Of a stretch of DNA of 64,000 nucleotides, positions 10,516-21,330 are shown piece after piece. The position numbers and the translations under genes are program-made. The DNA comes from Diphasiastrum complanatum (lineage: Eukaryota; Streptophyta; Lycopodiopsida; Lycopodiales; Lycopodiaceae), in the NCBI GenBank assembly GCA_029204225.1, contig CM055103.1, positions 56,253,078 to 56,317,077 of the forward strand. Reading direction: 5' to 3'. Every line of letters begins with the position of its first letter. Position 1 is the stretch's first letter. The notes under the pieces were generated by a model. It had not been told where the DNA came from and ran no database searches. It saw nothing but the letters and a program-made list of their open reading frames with translations.

Positions 10516-10572
10516 ATTAGGGTTAGGTTTAGGGTAGTTAGGTAAGTAGGTTAGGTTAGGGTAGGATCTAAT
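9546..10572 (-). other. Leader of the minus-strand Ty3 element, with simple repeats
   Basis: This untranslated leader lies between the primer site and gag. It contains a two-copy tandem repeat of about 31 bp (AATCTCAACCGACAC...GATGAAGCA, 10022-10083), a (GA)17 tract at 10478-10511 and a telomere-like tract at 10515-10566. No gene is recognised; the short ORFs here read as Cys/Leu-rich noise. Confidence 0.5.
10515..10566 (+). repeat. Degenerate telomere-like (TTTAGGG)n tract
   Basis: The tract contains ATTAGGG, TTTAGGG and GTTAGGG with further GTTAGG and AAGTAGG variants, in about 50 bases. It resembles the plant telomere unit TTTAGGG but is short and irregular. It lies seven bases from the primer site of an LTR element, so it is interstitial and not a chromosome end. 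Confidence 0.55.
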
Positions 10573-10584
10573 GCTCTGATACCA
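10573..10584 (-). other. Primer-binding site, initiator tRNA-Met type
   Basis: On the minus strand this reads TGGTATCAGAGC, the standard initiator tRNA-Met primer site used by most copia elements and by chromoviral Ty3 elements. It lies four bases from the LTR end. Confidence 0.85.
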
Positions 10585-10588
10585 AAAT

Positions 10589-11150
10589 TGTCATGTGCCA
10601 GCCTTATCATTCAAACATCTAATCCATTCATTAAACATCAAATTACAATGGAAATGCAAGAAATCGAAAAAGTAGTCAAAAATCAAGAAGATAGCTAAAA
10701 GTAACAAAACTTCACCAAAATAAACAAAGTCAGATATCTTTATTCATGATTATTGATCATTCACAAGATAGGGCCTGATTCTAGAGCGTGATCATAGCTC
10801 TCGTGTGATTTTAGGCACATGAACCACTTTCTTCATCAAGAAAGCTCTCCAAGAGAAGCTCCAAGATCTCTTAAAACTCAAAATTACAAAATGAACAATA
10901 GCCTCCAGATTTAGCATGAGATCAGCTATTTATAGTGGTCATTTGTGCCTCTACTATAAGTTTGGGGCCTTATTTGGCTGATTTGGGCCTTACAACCATT
11001 ATTACAATTCTGCTATTCACAATTATAGTGAGGTTGTTCAAACCACTTTATTAAATGTTCTATTGACTAGTTCTAATCTAATTTAGCTCCATGGCCATGC
11101 TTGGCAATTCATTAGTAAGCTCATGGGCTAATTACATGCAGCACATGACA
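10589..11150 (-). mobile_element. 5' LTR of the minus-strand Ty3 element
   Basis: The 562 bases have 9-bp inverted ends, TGTCATGTG at the left and CACATGACA at the right, and adjoin the tRNA-Met primer site. The distal flank begins TTATC, which would be the target duplication, but the other end of the element has been lost. Confidence 0.8.
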
Positions 11151-11166
11151 TTATCATTCTAGAGGT

Positions 11167-11490
11167 CGACGAGTAAAAAAGCTATTACTCGCCATTTCAA
11201 ATTTTTCCACCCATTTCTTTGTTCCTGCCATTTTCTATCACTCGCTAGCTATAACTTGCCAACAATGTTTTATAACTTGCCATCAAAACATAGGCATGTA
11301 TACACCGACGGCTTATAATTTTTATTACTCGCACTCCTAATACTTGCCAACAGTATTACTTGGCAAGTTCTCTACTCAGACTCACCACTTTTATAGATTG
11401 TTCTGATCATCTATTAGGACAGGTAGGCAGCTTAGCGAGTTATAAACCTATTACTCGCACTTGCTATTACTCGCCCTATATAGCTCGCCA
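11167..11490 (-). repeat. GCGAGTAA-type repeated motif, copy 2
   Basis: On the plus strand the motif TTACTCGCC or TTACTCGCA appears at least four times with related CACTCGC, AACTTGCC and AGCTCGCC forms, at uneven spacing of 20-120 bases. On the minus strand it is GGCGAGTAATAG, the same motif as at 3608-3705. Short inverted forms (GCGAGTTATAA) occur among them. Confidence 0.55.
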
Positions 11491-11823
11491 ACAATGAAAA
11501 TTGAATATTTTTCTAAACATTTGACAATCATAACCCATCTACATTTTTCTGTTATTTTCATTTTCTTTAATTGTCTTTAAGATTTGCACTTACGATGCTT
11601 CACACCCATCCAACTTTTATTTACATCCCGATCTGATCTTGATCCAAGTTCATCATCACTTTGATTACAACGAAATACAGAAAAGAACTACAAATATCTG
11701 AGAAATAAGAAAACGAAAAAGATCAAAAAAAGAGAAAAACAAAAAGACCAAAAATAGTCCTACTTTCTATTCGAGGCAGAAAAAATAGAGGAGTAGGAAA
11801 TCTTGTCCGACTTATCAAAGTTC
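11491..11823. other. AT-rich stretch without recognised genes
   Basis: It includes a purine-rich run of AAAAAGA-type sequence near 11700-11760. No ORF or element signal is recognised. Confidence 0.4.
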
Positions 11824-12384
11824 TTAAAAAGCCTTCTTTTTCACAATCAGAGGGTAACAAGGTGGTGAGGGGGCCAAGATCACCGTGGGAGAAAGTTTAG
11901 GAGAGAAATTTGGATTCCTTGGTGGAGAGGCCAAGATCAGTTTTGAGATGAGAAAGTCTGAGTAAATAGAATTCATAATGTTAGCCCATGTAACAAAGCC
12001 TTTCCGACTTAGATTTCGACAAAGTCTCTCTCCAATCAAGGCCAAAGGCTTAGAGTTTAAGGTAATAGCTTTAGAGAACCATAAGGACTCCAAGGAGGAG
12101 ATGGAATTGTCTTGATTCTACAAGGTAGGCTCACGCATAGAGAGTAAGACTCTAGAAATTGATTTGAATAAGGGGGGAATGGACGAAGTAAGGCAATAGT
12201 AGGAACGAGTGAAGTCAACTAAACAAGAATGAGAGAGATTTCCCTCACATGAAGGAAAAGAAAGGAGAATAGCCATCATCATAAGGGCCCAAGACTGAGG
12301 GCAAGTAAAATTGAAGTGAATTCGCCTAAAGAGAAGAGAGAGAGAGAGATACAAGACTGTGCTTAGTTCCTCTTGACAAAGCAA
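11824..12384 (-). other. Unidentified minus-strand ORF pair
   Basis: Two ORFs on the minus strand, 12384-12118 (88 residues) and 12093-11824 (89 residues), are separated by a stop at about 12118; reading through gives LLSMREPTL, stop, NQDNSISSLESLWFSKA. Composition is that of a real protein (hydrophobic, Ser/Pro-rich end PRNPNFSPKLSPTVILAP) rather than repeat noise. No family is recognised. The right end runs into the direct repeat that starts at about 12327. It is probably part of a non-autonomous retroelement and may be a relative of the ORFs at 14835-15898, though I see no clear similarity. Confidence 0.35.
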
Positions 12385-12740
12385 GACTGAAGCCTTTATT
12401 CATAATCCAACAAGGTAAAGTACAGCTGAAAAGTAAAATATAGTACTAGAAAGCACCATAAAGCATAACAACTTTCAAGACATCCAGCTGATACCTGCCA
12501 CCATCCCACAAAATAAAAATGCTCAAGTTATTGAATAATGTCATAGCTGAGGTTATTCAATAACGATTATGGTATGTGGACATTGTTTTGGATAGACAAT
12601 TGGATTACTTAGTAAGTGAATTCCAATGTCTTTACTAGGTATTAGGGCAGATCTGTGCCATTCTAACCCTTTCGTAAAGACAACGTGTCTTACACATTTC
12701 CATGCTGTCTAAGACCGTCTTAATTTGAGCCCTTACCGTG
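12327..12740 (+). repeat. Long direct repeat, left copy (internally deleted)
   Basis: It begins in a short (GA)n followed by CAAGACTG and CTTAGTTCCTCTTGACAAAG, runs through CATAAAGCATAAC, and ends with GGTATGTGGACATTG to GTCTTAATTTGAGCCCTTAC. The same sequence is at 15965-16808, which is about 400 bases longer in the middle. The unit may be an LTR plus leader of one family. A 12-bp perfect hairpin (12527-12538 with 12553-12564, GTTATTGAATAA) sits where the missing middle should be. Confidence 0.75.
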
Positions 12741-13430
12741 AAGTTTTACTGGCCAAGGTTTCATTGAAAGTTACTCAGTAATAGTGTTTTTAACTAAAGT
12801 CAACTCTTTTTGTAGAAAGATAGAAACATTTTGAAGGAAATCGCCCAGAAACAACTACATGATTATGGAGAGAGATTTGTAGTAAAGCCTGCAGTTCCAA
12901 CTGAAATAGCACTATTGACGTAACGGGGGTTATTATATTTCTTTTAAAAAAACCTAACTCGTTCGTGTGTTGTAGCATTCGTATCTAAATTGATAATGAA
13001 AATCCATACCTGAATGTTTGTAGACAAAGCTTCTTGAGATGTTGCCATAGTTGTTTTCTCGTAAGAGTGCTATCTTTGCACCATAGCGACAACAAATGTT
13101 GTTATTTAGTTGTGTTTTCAAAGTTGAAAGATGTGTCAGCGGAGTGTATTTTTGGTTTTGTAGAATATCCATAGAAAGCGTACCTTTGCTCTGAATACGA
13201 TAACTTTTGGTTCGGGTAAGAACCGGAATGTAGTAAAAGAGTTCGTAGTCAAATATGTTGCTACATTATCACAAGCACGAATACTCATTCAGTTTAGAAA
13301 AAAGTATTAGAACTTCCAATATATAGTATGAACAGAGAACTTAAATCGTTTCTTACAAGTAAGCCAACCTAATTCCTTCTATCCATCTTTAGATAGTAGA
13401 AGGAATAAGTTTAGAGAGCAAATGCATAAA
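12741..13430. other. Stretch without recognised genes
   Basis: Only short ORFs with no family resemblance are seen on either strand. It lies between the left direct repeat and the hairpin array and probably belongs to the same element. Confidence 0.4.
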
Positions 13431-13433
13431 CTG

Positions 13434-14060
13434 TACATAGCTGGACAATGAGCCAAGGGTTCATAAATTATCCATAGCTAGACAATGAGCCAAGGGTTCA
13501 TAAACCCACCACTTTATAATGAAAAGACCTTACTAAGAGTCCATCGCTGGACCTTCCACATATTGCTGATAGTAACTATTTACAAAAGTGAGAGGGAAAG
13601 CATGTTGTCCATCGCAACTTACATGAAAAAATTCCCTCAAAAGAGAGTGTAAATGCTTGCTATCCATCGTTGGACTTCCTACATATCTTTAGCAAAAACT
13701 TAATCTCAAAAGAGAGAGTTAATGCATGTAGTCCATCGTTGGACTTCCTACATATCTTTAGCAAAAACTTACTCTCAAAAGAGAGAGTGAATGCATGTAG
13801 TCCATCGCTAGACTCCCTAAATAACATACTCAAAAAGTTATCAAAAAATGTGAGATAGATGGCCACATATCTGTTGTGGATCGGGCTATTCCAGTGCCTA
13901 AAATCAGACATATATAGGCCATCAACTCATGGCTTATCAATCAATGTTATCAATAAAGATCATAGTAAGATTTTTACAACTATGAAAAGCCTCCATCGCT
14001 GCCTTCTAGGCAGAATGTGCTTCAGTTCTGACCAAGCAAACTCATATGAAGTCCATCGCT
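13434..14060 (+). repeat. Array of TCCATCG hairpin units, copy 1
   Basis: The heptamer TCCATCG occurs seven times (about 13541, 13608, 13663, 13732, 13801, 13992, 14051), mostly in the frame GTCCATCGYTGGAC, a small stem of GTCCA/TGGAC with a four-base loop. Two degenerate copies (CATAGCTGGAC, CCATAGCTAGAC) start the array. Many units have further pairing outside, for example CATGTTG-TCCATCG-CAAC..ACATG at 13601-13625 and TGTAG..CTACA around 13732. A 69-bp tandem repeat makes up two units (13663-13800), and the first two units are a 37-bp tandem repeat (GAGCCAAGGGTTCATAAA). Function unknown. Confidence 0.7.
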
Positions 14061-14678
<618 letters not shown>

Positions 14679-14713
14679 CCACCAACTGACCCGTAGTTAG
14701 TGAATTCCTTCAG

Positions 14714-14750
14714 GGGCAGTTAGCTCTCCGTAAGGGATAGCTAACTGCCC
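14714..14750 (+). repeat. Perfect 12-bp hairpin after the (GA)n tract
   Basis: GGGCAGTTAGCT (14714-14725) pairs perfectly with AGCTAACTGCCC (14739-14750) around a 13-base loop. A comparable but larger stem follows the second (GA)n tract at 20775-20903. Confidence 0.85.
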
Positions 14751-14834
14751 ACCAAAAGACAATCAATAATTTGTGGTAGTGCGTAGGACAAACCCGGAAA
14801 AGAGTCAAAGATGAGTAATTTGATAAGACAAAGT

Positions 14835-15898
14835 TTATCCCTGATAAAGTTCAAAAAGCAATTCCTTACTTGCTATAATAAGACATAGCCACATAAAAAA
14901 AGCATTCATCTGATTTTGAAGGGAAGCACCAGGAAAAAACTTACCAAGATTATTCATTATGAACCAGATGGCATGGCCAAACCAGATGATAGAGGAACTT
15001 TTTTTGCATTTTTCACCACATCTACATTTGAAAAAGGGTCTTTTCCAATTCCAGATCCTGGCTTGGTATAAATTCATTTTGTTAAGGCCAGTTTCAAAAT
15101 GGCCTCTGGTTCGAGCCCAAGTTTGCTCAAAGAGACACCGAAAAGGTTCAAACTTGTTCATATGGATACTGATGTCGAAGGCTACAGGGGTCTCAAGAGA
15201 CGGGGTTTTATGCAGGGTAGCTAACTTGTAGACTTCTATCTCTTTTTCTATCAGATGAGTCATCATAATCCAAAGATCGATCGAGATGGGTGCAAGGAAG
15301 GTGACAGATGGCATACTCCAAAGTTTATACAAAGTAAGAATAGATTTGTATTTGATAATTCTGCTGGGGACAAAAGGAACTTGACAGCTTTTAGATTGGC
15401 AAGAAAAATAAGAAGAAAGTTCACCAATATCGCAGATGTCTTGGGAAAAGATTTCCAACTGGGAGGCACTATCATGTTCAAGGTCATCAGTAAAGACAAG
15501 AGGATGTGGTGAAAGAGGTGTATCAGATATAGAAGGGGAAATAACACAAGGGTGATACCATTTTTATTTTCCAGGCACATGAACACTTAGAACTTTTCTT
15601 CTTCTTCAAATCTTTCAACAAAATCATTGAGGCGACTATAAAGATTTTCCATTAGACTCAGAGTATCTTTCTTCTTAACAAACTAAAGATAGATCTTAAC
15701 GCAGTCAAAAGTCTCAAGTAAATCAATAAGACAAAGAATCTTATCCTCAGGTCCAACAGAAGAACAAGTGGCCCTATCAGTATCAATGATAAAATTATGC
15801 AGAGAGAAAGGGCCTCCCCATAACCCAAAGCAGCAGCATCGTGAAACCATCATGTGAACTAAAGCATGCAAACAGACCTTTGTTAGCTTATGAATCAA
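14835..15898 (-). other. Unidentified minus-strand ORFs (non-autonomous retroelement?)
   Basis: The best ORF runs 15458-14835 on the minus strand, 207 residues, starting MEIFSQDICDIGELSSYFSC; its frame is open upstream of the ATG, which lies inside the text HDSASQLEIFSQDI. It is rich in Trp, Phe and Cys and carries FKCRCGEKCKK about 55 residues from the end. A second overlapping frame (15586-15263) and a third ORF (15898-15683, MIHKLTKVCLHALVHMMVSR) lie upstream, so the reading may change frame or splice. No family is recognised and there is no gag, protease or polymerase motif. It ends 67 bases before the right direct repeat. It could be a captured gene fragment or an accessory ORF of a non-autonomous element. 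Confidence 0.4.
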
Positions 15899-15964
15899 AT
15901 AAAAGGTAAGTGCTTTAGTACTATTTTAACCAAGGAATAGTCGAATTTACACCACCAGGATGCA

Positions 15965-16808
15965 AGAGAGAGAGAGAGATATATACAAGACTGCACTTAG
16001 TTCCTCTTGACAAAGCAAGACTGAAGCTCTTTGAAGCCTTTATTCATAATCCAACAAGGTGAAATACTGCTGAAAAGTAAAATATAGTACTAGAAAGCAC
16101 CATAAAGCATAACCACTTTCAAGATGTCCACCTGATACCTGCCACCATAAAATATAGTACTAGAAAGAACCATAAAACATAACCACTTTCAAGACATCCA
16201 GCTGATACCTACCACCATCCCACAACACAAAACTGCTCAAGTTAGTTTAGTGAGAAAAACGGGTGTCATAGTTGAATGACAGTTGCTATTCATGTCCAAA
16301 AGAAGTTATACTACTTAACAAATTTGAGTAGCATTTTAAGATCTTGTCCAATCTTCCCAAACACATGATGTTTTAGCGATAGGCCAAGCCGTTATATCAC
16401 CTTAGAGTTTTACTTAGCCAAAAGACCTGGTGTGAACACGTGTGCTGGTATCAAAGCAAACCCATGCTATGCTGACCCAAGTGACCCTTACAAAGTAAGG
16501 TATGTCGTACACTACTGTCCATACTCCTGAGCATATCCATGCTTTCCAGTTGTATCTCACCAGGGGTCTAAAGTGACACTTGACAGGGTAGGGTAAGGCG
16601 GTACCATGATCGTTATATAGGAATCACATAAAGACCATGGTATGTGGACATTGTTTTGGATAGACAGATTGGATTACTATAGTAAGTGATTTCCAATGTC
16701 TTTACCTGTATTAGGGCAGATCTGTGCCATTCTAACCCTTTTGTAAAGACAACGTGTCTTACGCATTTCCATGCTATCTAAGACCGTCTTAATTGGAGCC
16801 CTTACTAG
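15965..16808 (+). repeat. Long direct repeat, right copy (full length)
   Basis: The same ends as the left copy at 12327-12740, plus a middle of about 380 bases (16260-16635). It also holds an internal duplication of about 70 bp (AATATAGTACTAGAAAG..CATAAC at 16080 and 16150). TGGTATCAAAGC at 16446-16457 is one base from the tRNA-Met primer site, which would make the left half an LTR and the right half a leader for the plus-strand Ty3 pol starting at 17373. Confidence 0.7.
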
Positions 16809-17372
16809 TTGTAGGAAGCTTGTAGTTGAAGTACCCAATGAATCTAGTTCTCTTTAGAAGAGAATACTGATGCTTATAGAATTGTTTAGGGGCTGATTTT
16901 TTATCATGTTAGAGAAGTTTTAAAGTAGGCTTTGGGTTTTTAAAAGTTTTGAAAAAAGATTTGTGGGATGGTTAGAGGAAGTCTTCCTCTACATACACAA
17001 ACTTTTTTTTGCAAAAAGATTGATTCTAGCTATGTGTTTTGATCAAAACTAGTGTTTTTTTTGGCATAAATGAAGTGTTTGAATTTCTAACTTTCATTTT
17101 GAAGTTCTATTTTTTCAGACCCGTAAATCTGAAAATCGGATTTGAAAAGTGAAGTTTCATCCAAACTTCATTAGTTACACCTTTCTATCTCCTAGTCTCA
17201 TGTGTAGCAAGGGAATGTTAGTGTAACTTTGTACATTAAACAAGTTGAAGTTCTGTTTTTTGTCATTTTGAAGTTCTGATTTTCATATCTGTAAATCCGA
17301 AAATCAGATCTGAAAATTGAAGTTTTCATAGAGCTTAATTAGTTTTCCATTGATAAAACTGAAGCTCGTAAG
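16809..17372 (+). other. Probable leader or degenerate gag, with a short duplication
   Basis: AT-rich, no ORF. A roughly 95-bp unit with TTTTGAAGTTCT and GTAAATCYGAAAATC is present twice (about 17090-17190 and 17245-17345). It lies where the gag of the following Ty3 element should be. Confidence 0.45.
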
Positions 17373-19925
17373 AAGAACCTGTGCTTCAAGTGCAATGGCA
17401 AGGGTCACCTTGCATGTGATTGCATCAAAAAACAAGCTTCAACCTCAGGTAATCTATCTCAAAGTAATAAGATGGATGTTTGTTTTCTTAGTTCTTTAGT
17501 TTTTGGACCTAATGACCTTATATGCATTAAAGATAAAGTTAATTATCAAGTTGTTAATGTTCTTTTTGACATGGGATCCACTTGTAACATTATTAATGTA
17601 AATTTGGTGCAGACGCTAAACCTTTCTACCATAAAAAGTGAGAAGAAATATCGTGTGACAATAACATCGGGAAGTGATTCCGATTTAATGAATTTTGTTG
17701 ATCCTGATGTAGAATTACACATTCAAGGTTATTCTGAAAAACTAGAATTCCATGTTATTGCATTAGCTAATGTAGATATTGTTCTCGGGCAACAATGGCA
17801 TTTTGATACGAACAAGTAATTGAGAATTGATTTTGTTGAAAAATCTTTATCTTTTATGCATGAGAATTCTTTCATTAAGATCAAGGCTAGCTTAAGTGTT
17901 GACACTAAAAATATTAACCCTTATTCTAAACAGGAACATATAATTCTATTATGAAGAATTCTGATTTTAAAGTTTATTTATGTTTTCATAATGATATCAT
18001 TTGCTGTAATGATGAAGAACTTAACATAAATGCCATGAATATACCCAGTGAGAACACTACAGAATTTGAAGTCTATAATGAACTTAGGTAGGAATCATAA
18101 AATTGACCTAATACCTGGAGCAATTCCAATCGCACAGCGTCCTTATAGGATGAGTGCATCGGAAGAGGCTGAGGTGAGTAGTCATTTACATGATTACCTG
18201 AAAAAGAGGTGGGTACAACCTAGTAAGTCTCCTTGGGCATCACCAGTGGTTCTGGTTGCCAAGAAGGATGGCCTGCGTCGACTATAAGGAATTGAACAAG
18301 GTAACCGTTAAGAATAGATATCCACTATCGCAGATGGATGATCTAATAGACTATCTTGGTGGTGCTAGGTACTTTACCAAGATAGATCTAAGATCGGGCT
18401 ACCATCAGATATGCATTAAGACAGAAGATATACCAAAAACGGGTTTCGAACTCGTTTTGGTCACTACGAATTTTTGGTGTTGCCTTTTGGTTTAACCAAT
18501 GCACTGGCAACTTTCTAACAGATGATGAACGATTTGTTCAGGCCATATTTGGGAAGATTCGTAGTGGTATTCTTAGAGATATCCTAGTGTTTAGTAAGAC
18601 TTTGGCGGAACATAAAGAGCATCTTAGGATTGTCTTGGACATCCTAAGAAGGGAAAAGCTCTTTGCCAAGAAGTCTAAGTGTGACTTTTTTGCTAAGGAA
18701 TTGTCCTACTTGGGGCATAAGATTTTTGAACGAGGAGTGGAGATTGAGGTCAATCGTATTCAAAGGGTTATTGATTGGCCTATTCTCACCACAATTCAAA
18801 AAATCAAGTCTTTCTTGGGATTTGTAGGATTTTTCCATCGACATATTCCTCAATTTGTTCGATTGGCATTCCCCTTACCCAGGCCTTGAAAGGCTATAAG
18901 AAGCTAAGCCAGAGAGTTAAGAGTCCACTAGTGGTGTGGACAGAGGATATGAGTAATTGTTTTGAGTTGCTTAAGAAAAGTGTCACTTCGACACCAATAC
19001 TAATCATTGGCGATCCTAATAAGGCTTTTGTCGTTAGGACCGATGCCAGTGATTATGCTATTGGAGCTATTTTGATGCAGGATGGACATCATGTGGCTTA
19101 TGAAAGCAAGAAACTCAATCCTACTCAGTCTAGGTATTGTATCTATGAGAAAGAACCGTTTGCAATTCTTCATTCCTTGAAAATTTGGTGACATTATTTG
19201 TATGGAGCCAGATTTGAAGTTTTGACGGATCATCAGACTCTTCGATATGTGTGTGATGTTATAGATTTAAAGGAGAGGCAAGATAGATGGGCTGAGCTGA
19301 TGCAAATCTTTGACTTTTCTATACGTTATTGTAAAGGAAGTCAAAATACTCTAGCAGATGCTTTGAGTCGGTTACCAGTTATTATTCAATTGTGCTTTAC
19401 TGTTATAGAACCGGGGTGTTTCGGTCTCTTCAAGGACTATAGATTCCAATCCCTTTTTTGGAAAGTATTGGCAACAAGTACTTTTGGGGGTCGATTCAGG
19501 TCTGCAAGATTCCTCGAATCAGGGAAAGATTGAAACAAATTTTCTAATTCGAAATAGAATTTTGTTTCGTAAAGGAAAGGTGTTTGTACCGGAGAATGAC
19601 AATGCAAGGGCCCAGATCTTGCATGAGTGTGATGATCGTCCATGCGGAGAACATCCGGGTATACAAAGAACACTTGACTTAGTTTGAAGGCAATTTTGGT
19701 GGCCTAAGATGAAAAGTCATGTAAAGGCTTACGTACTTAAATGTACTAAGTGGTAGGTAAATAAAGCAGAGAGGCTAAAAGCTAGTGGCCTATTACATCC
19801 TTTGGACATTCCTACCAGAAAGTGGGAAAGTATATGGATTTTGTGGTCGGACTTCCACGTACATGGAAGGGCCACGATTTGGTTTGGGTCATTGTTGACA
19901 AACTTACAAAGTTTGCTCAATTTAT
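17373..19925 (+). mobile_element. Ty3 retrotransposon pol: zinc knuckle, protease, RT, RNase H, integrase N-part (decayed)
   Basis: Domains come in normal order. The gag zinc knuckle CFKCNGKGHLACDC is at about 17386-17430. The protease (17472-17819) has LFDMGSTCNI, where the usual Thr/Ser of DTGS is Met, and LGQQW near the end. Reverse transcriptase starts at about 18080 (IPGAIPIAQRPYRMS) and loses frame at 18270 after VAKKDG and again near 18450-18490. The catalytic FLDD motif at 18571-18580 has lost one base, giving a frameshift inside the active site. RNase H (DASDYAIGAILMQDG at 19045; DHQTLRYV at 19230) and ADALSRLP follow. Integrase has its zinc domain (HPGIQRTLDL at 19651) and first core segment but stops near 19925, where the second hairpin array begins. 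Stops and frameshifts are many; it is dead. Confidence 0.9.
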
Positions 19926-19926
19926 C

Positions 19927-20165
19927 CCAACGGTCCATCGCTAGACAGCCTACCATATATATCAACATTTTGATTCTCATGATAGATCGCTGCAGGTCCA
20001 AAGCTGGACAACAACATATCTATCTTCAACAAGCCACTCCAAAACTAAGTAAGCTTCATCGTTGGTCCATCGCTGGACAGCGGCTAGTATATGAAGTAAA
20101 TATCATGCCAAACACAAGTTGTATGAACCTTCATTGATCCATCGTTGGACAGCGGGTTCATACAT
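19927..20165 (+). repeat. Array of TCCATCG hairpin units, copy 2
   Basis: TCCATCG occurs at about 19929, 20061 and 20140, with degenerate units between (GATCGCTGCAGG, TCCAAAGCTGGAC, TCATCGTTGG). The last unit is a clear hairpin: TGTATGAACC (20120-20129) pairs perfectly with GGTTCATACA (20155-20164), with TCCATCGTTGGA in the loop. The array starts exactly where the integrase reading ends, so it was inserted into or joined to the Ty3 pol. Confidence 0.7.
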
Positions 20166-20528
20166 TCCCATTCATCATCTAGAACAGTTGATAACCATCA
20201 TACGTATACACGAGATGAATGGACATATATGAAACGAGCAAAAACACATACCATAGAGTTAAAGCAGATAACTTTAAGCCAGGGAGGGCACCATCTCTTC
20301 CAACCTTCTTCTCACTGTATAGTAGAAGAAACTTTTTCAAGAACAGGCTACATATAGCAGTTTCATAGGAAGTATTGTAGAAGCTCCCTTCCAGCCAAAA
20401 AAGGTGGGAATATATTTTTGAAAAGTATGAAGAAAAGTTGGGTTTGCAAAAAAGTCTTAGGACCCTCAAACCATATATGTTTGTTTATAGCATGATCAAG
20501 GGTGGTAAATTCCGATAAAGAAGAGTCC

Positions 20529-20640
<112 letters not shown>

Positions 20641-20774
20641 TTGCGTGCGAAGAGAGAGAGAGAAAGAGCCAGAGTGCTTAAGTAGACAGAGAGAGAGAAC
20701 CTGCTGCTTGCATAGCGAGAGAGAGAAAGATGCCCAGAGACGAGCCCATAAAATGACCCGAACTACAATTATGT

Positions 20775-20903
20775 TAGGTAATGGTCGATTGGTCTGGCCA
20801 CTACCACTCATAATTAAGTCCCCTGGTAGCTCGTGGCCTCCGCCACTCGCTGCTCGGGTCCTAAATTATTTGTGGTAATGGCTCTCCCAATGGCCATTAC
20901 CTA
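20775..20903 (+). repeat. Inverted repeat after the second (GA)n tract
   Basis: TAGGTAATGGTCGATTGG (20775-20792) pairs with CCAATGGCCATTACCTA (20887-20903) with two or three mismatches, enclosing about 95 bases. ATTTGTGGTA shortly before the right arm is also present after the first hairpin at 14769, supporting common origin of the two modules. Confidence 0.7.
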
Positions 20904-20996
20904 ATAATAAATGAGCACATGGTGACCAAACTACGGTGGGATCATGCACTATTTGCTTGGTTTAGTCATTATTGCTAATTCATTCAAAGTTGTCCA

Positions 20997-21330
20997 TTAC
21001 ATCAGGTTCAAAATCAACTCATTGCTTGAATTAATGAAGAAGACGTTGGGTAATATGTCTTCCACATGATGCAGCAACAATATTGAGTAGGTACAGATTA
21101 TTGGCAGTTGATTTACTGAAGTTGCAGACAGATCGGATGTCGTAGTGGTTTGCCCTGCTGTGTAAGGCAACAAACCAATATTCGGCTCATCATCTGAATC
21201 TTTGTCCTCTTCTCGTATCACATCATCCATAGCATTTTGCAAAGTTGCGTACTCATTATGGCGTTTCAGCTCGTGTCTGATCCTTTTAGGTAGACTTGCC
21301 AAAAACCACATAATCATGGCATCTACGTTT
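20997..21330 (-). mobile_element. Ty3 gag fragment
   Basis: On the minus strand the ORF from 21317 reads MIMWFLASLPKRIRHELKRH, then NAMDDVIREEDKDSDDEPN, the end of a retrotransposon gag domain (the FVxGLP..IR..L pattern) followed by an acidic linker. About 106 residues with no zinc knuckle. Only this piece of the element is recognisable. Confidence 0.6.

Noticed and set aside
10515-10566. True telomere or chromosome end
   Set aside because: Short, degenerate and inside a retroelement leader with DNA continuing on both sides.
13434-14060. CRISPR-like array of short repeats
   Set aside because: Spacing and repeat sequence are irregular, part of it is a plain tandem repeat, and this is plant nuclear DNA.
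16446-16457. TGGTATCAAAGC as a firm primer-binding site
   Set aside because: One mismatch and no clear LTR end beside it; mentioned only as a possibility in the direct-repeat entry.
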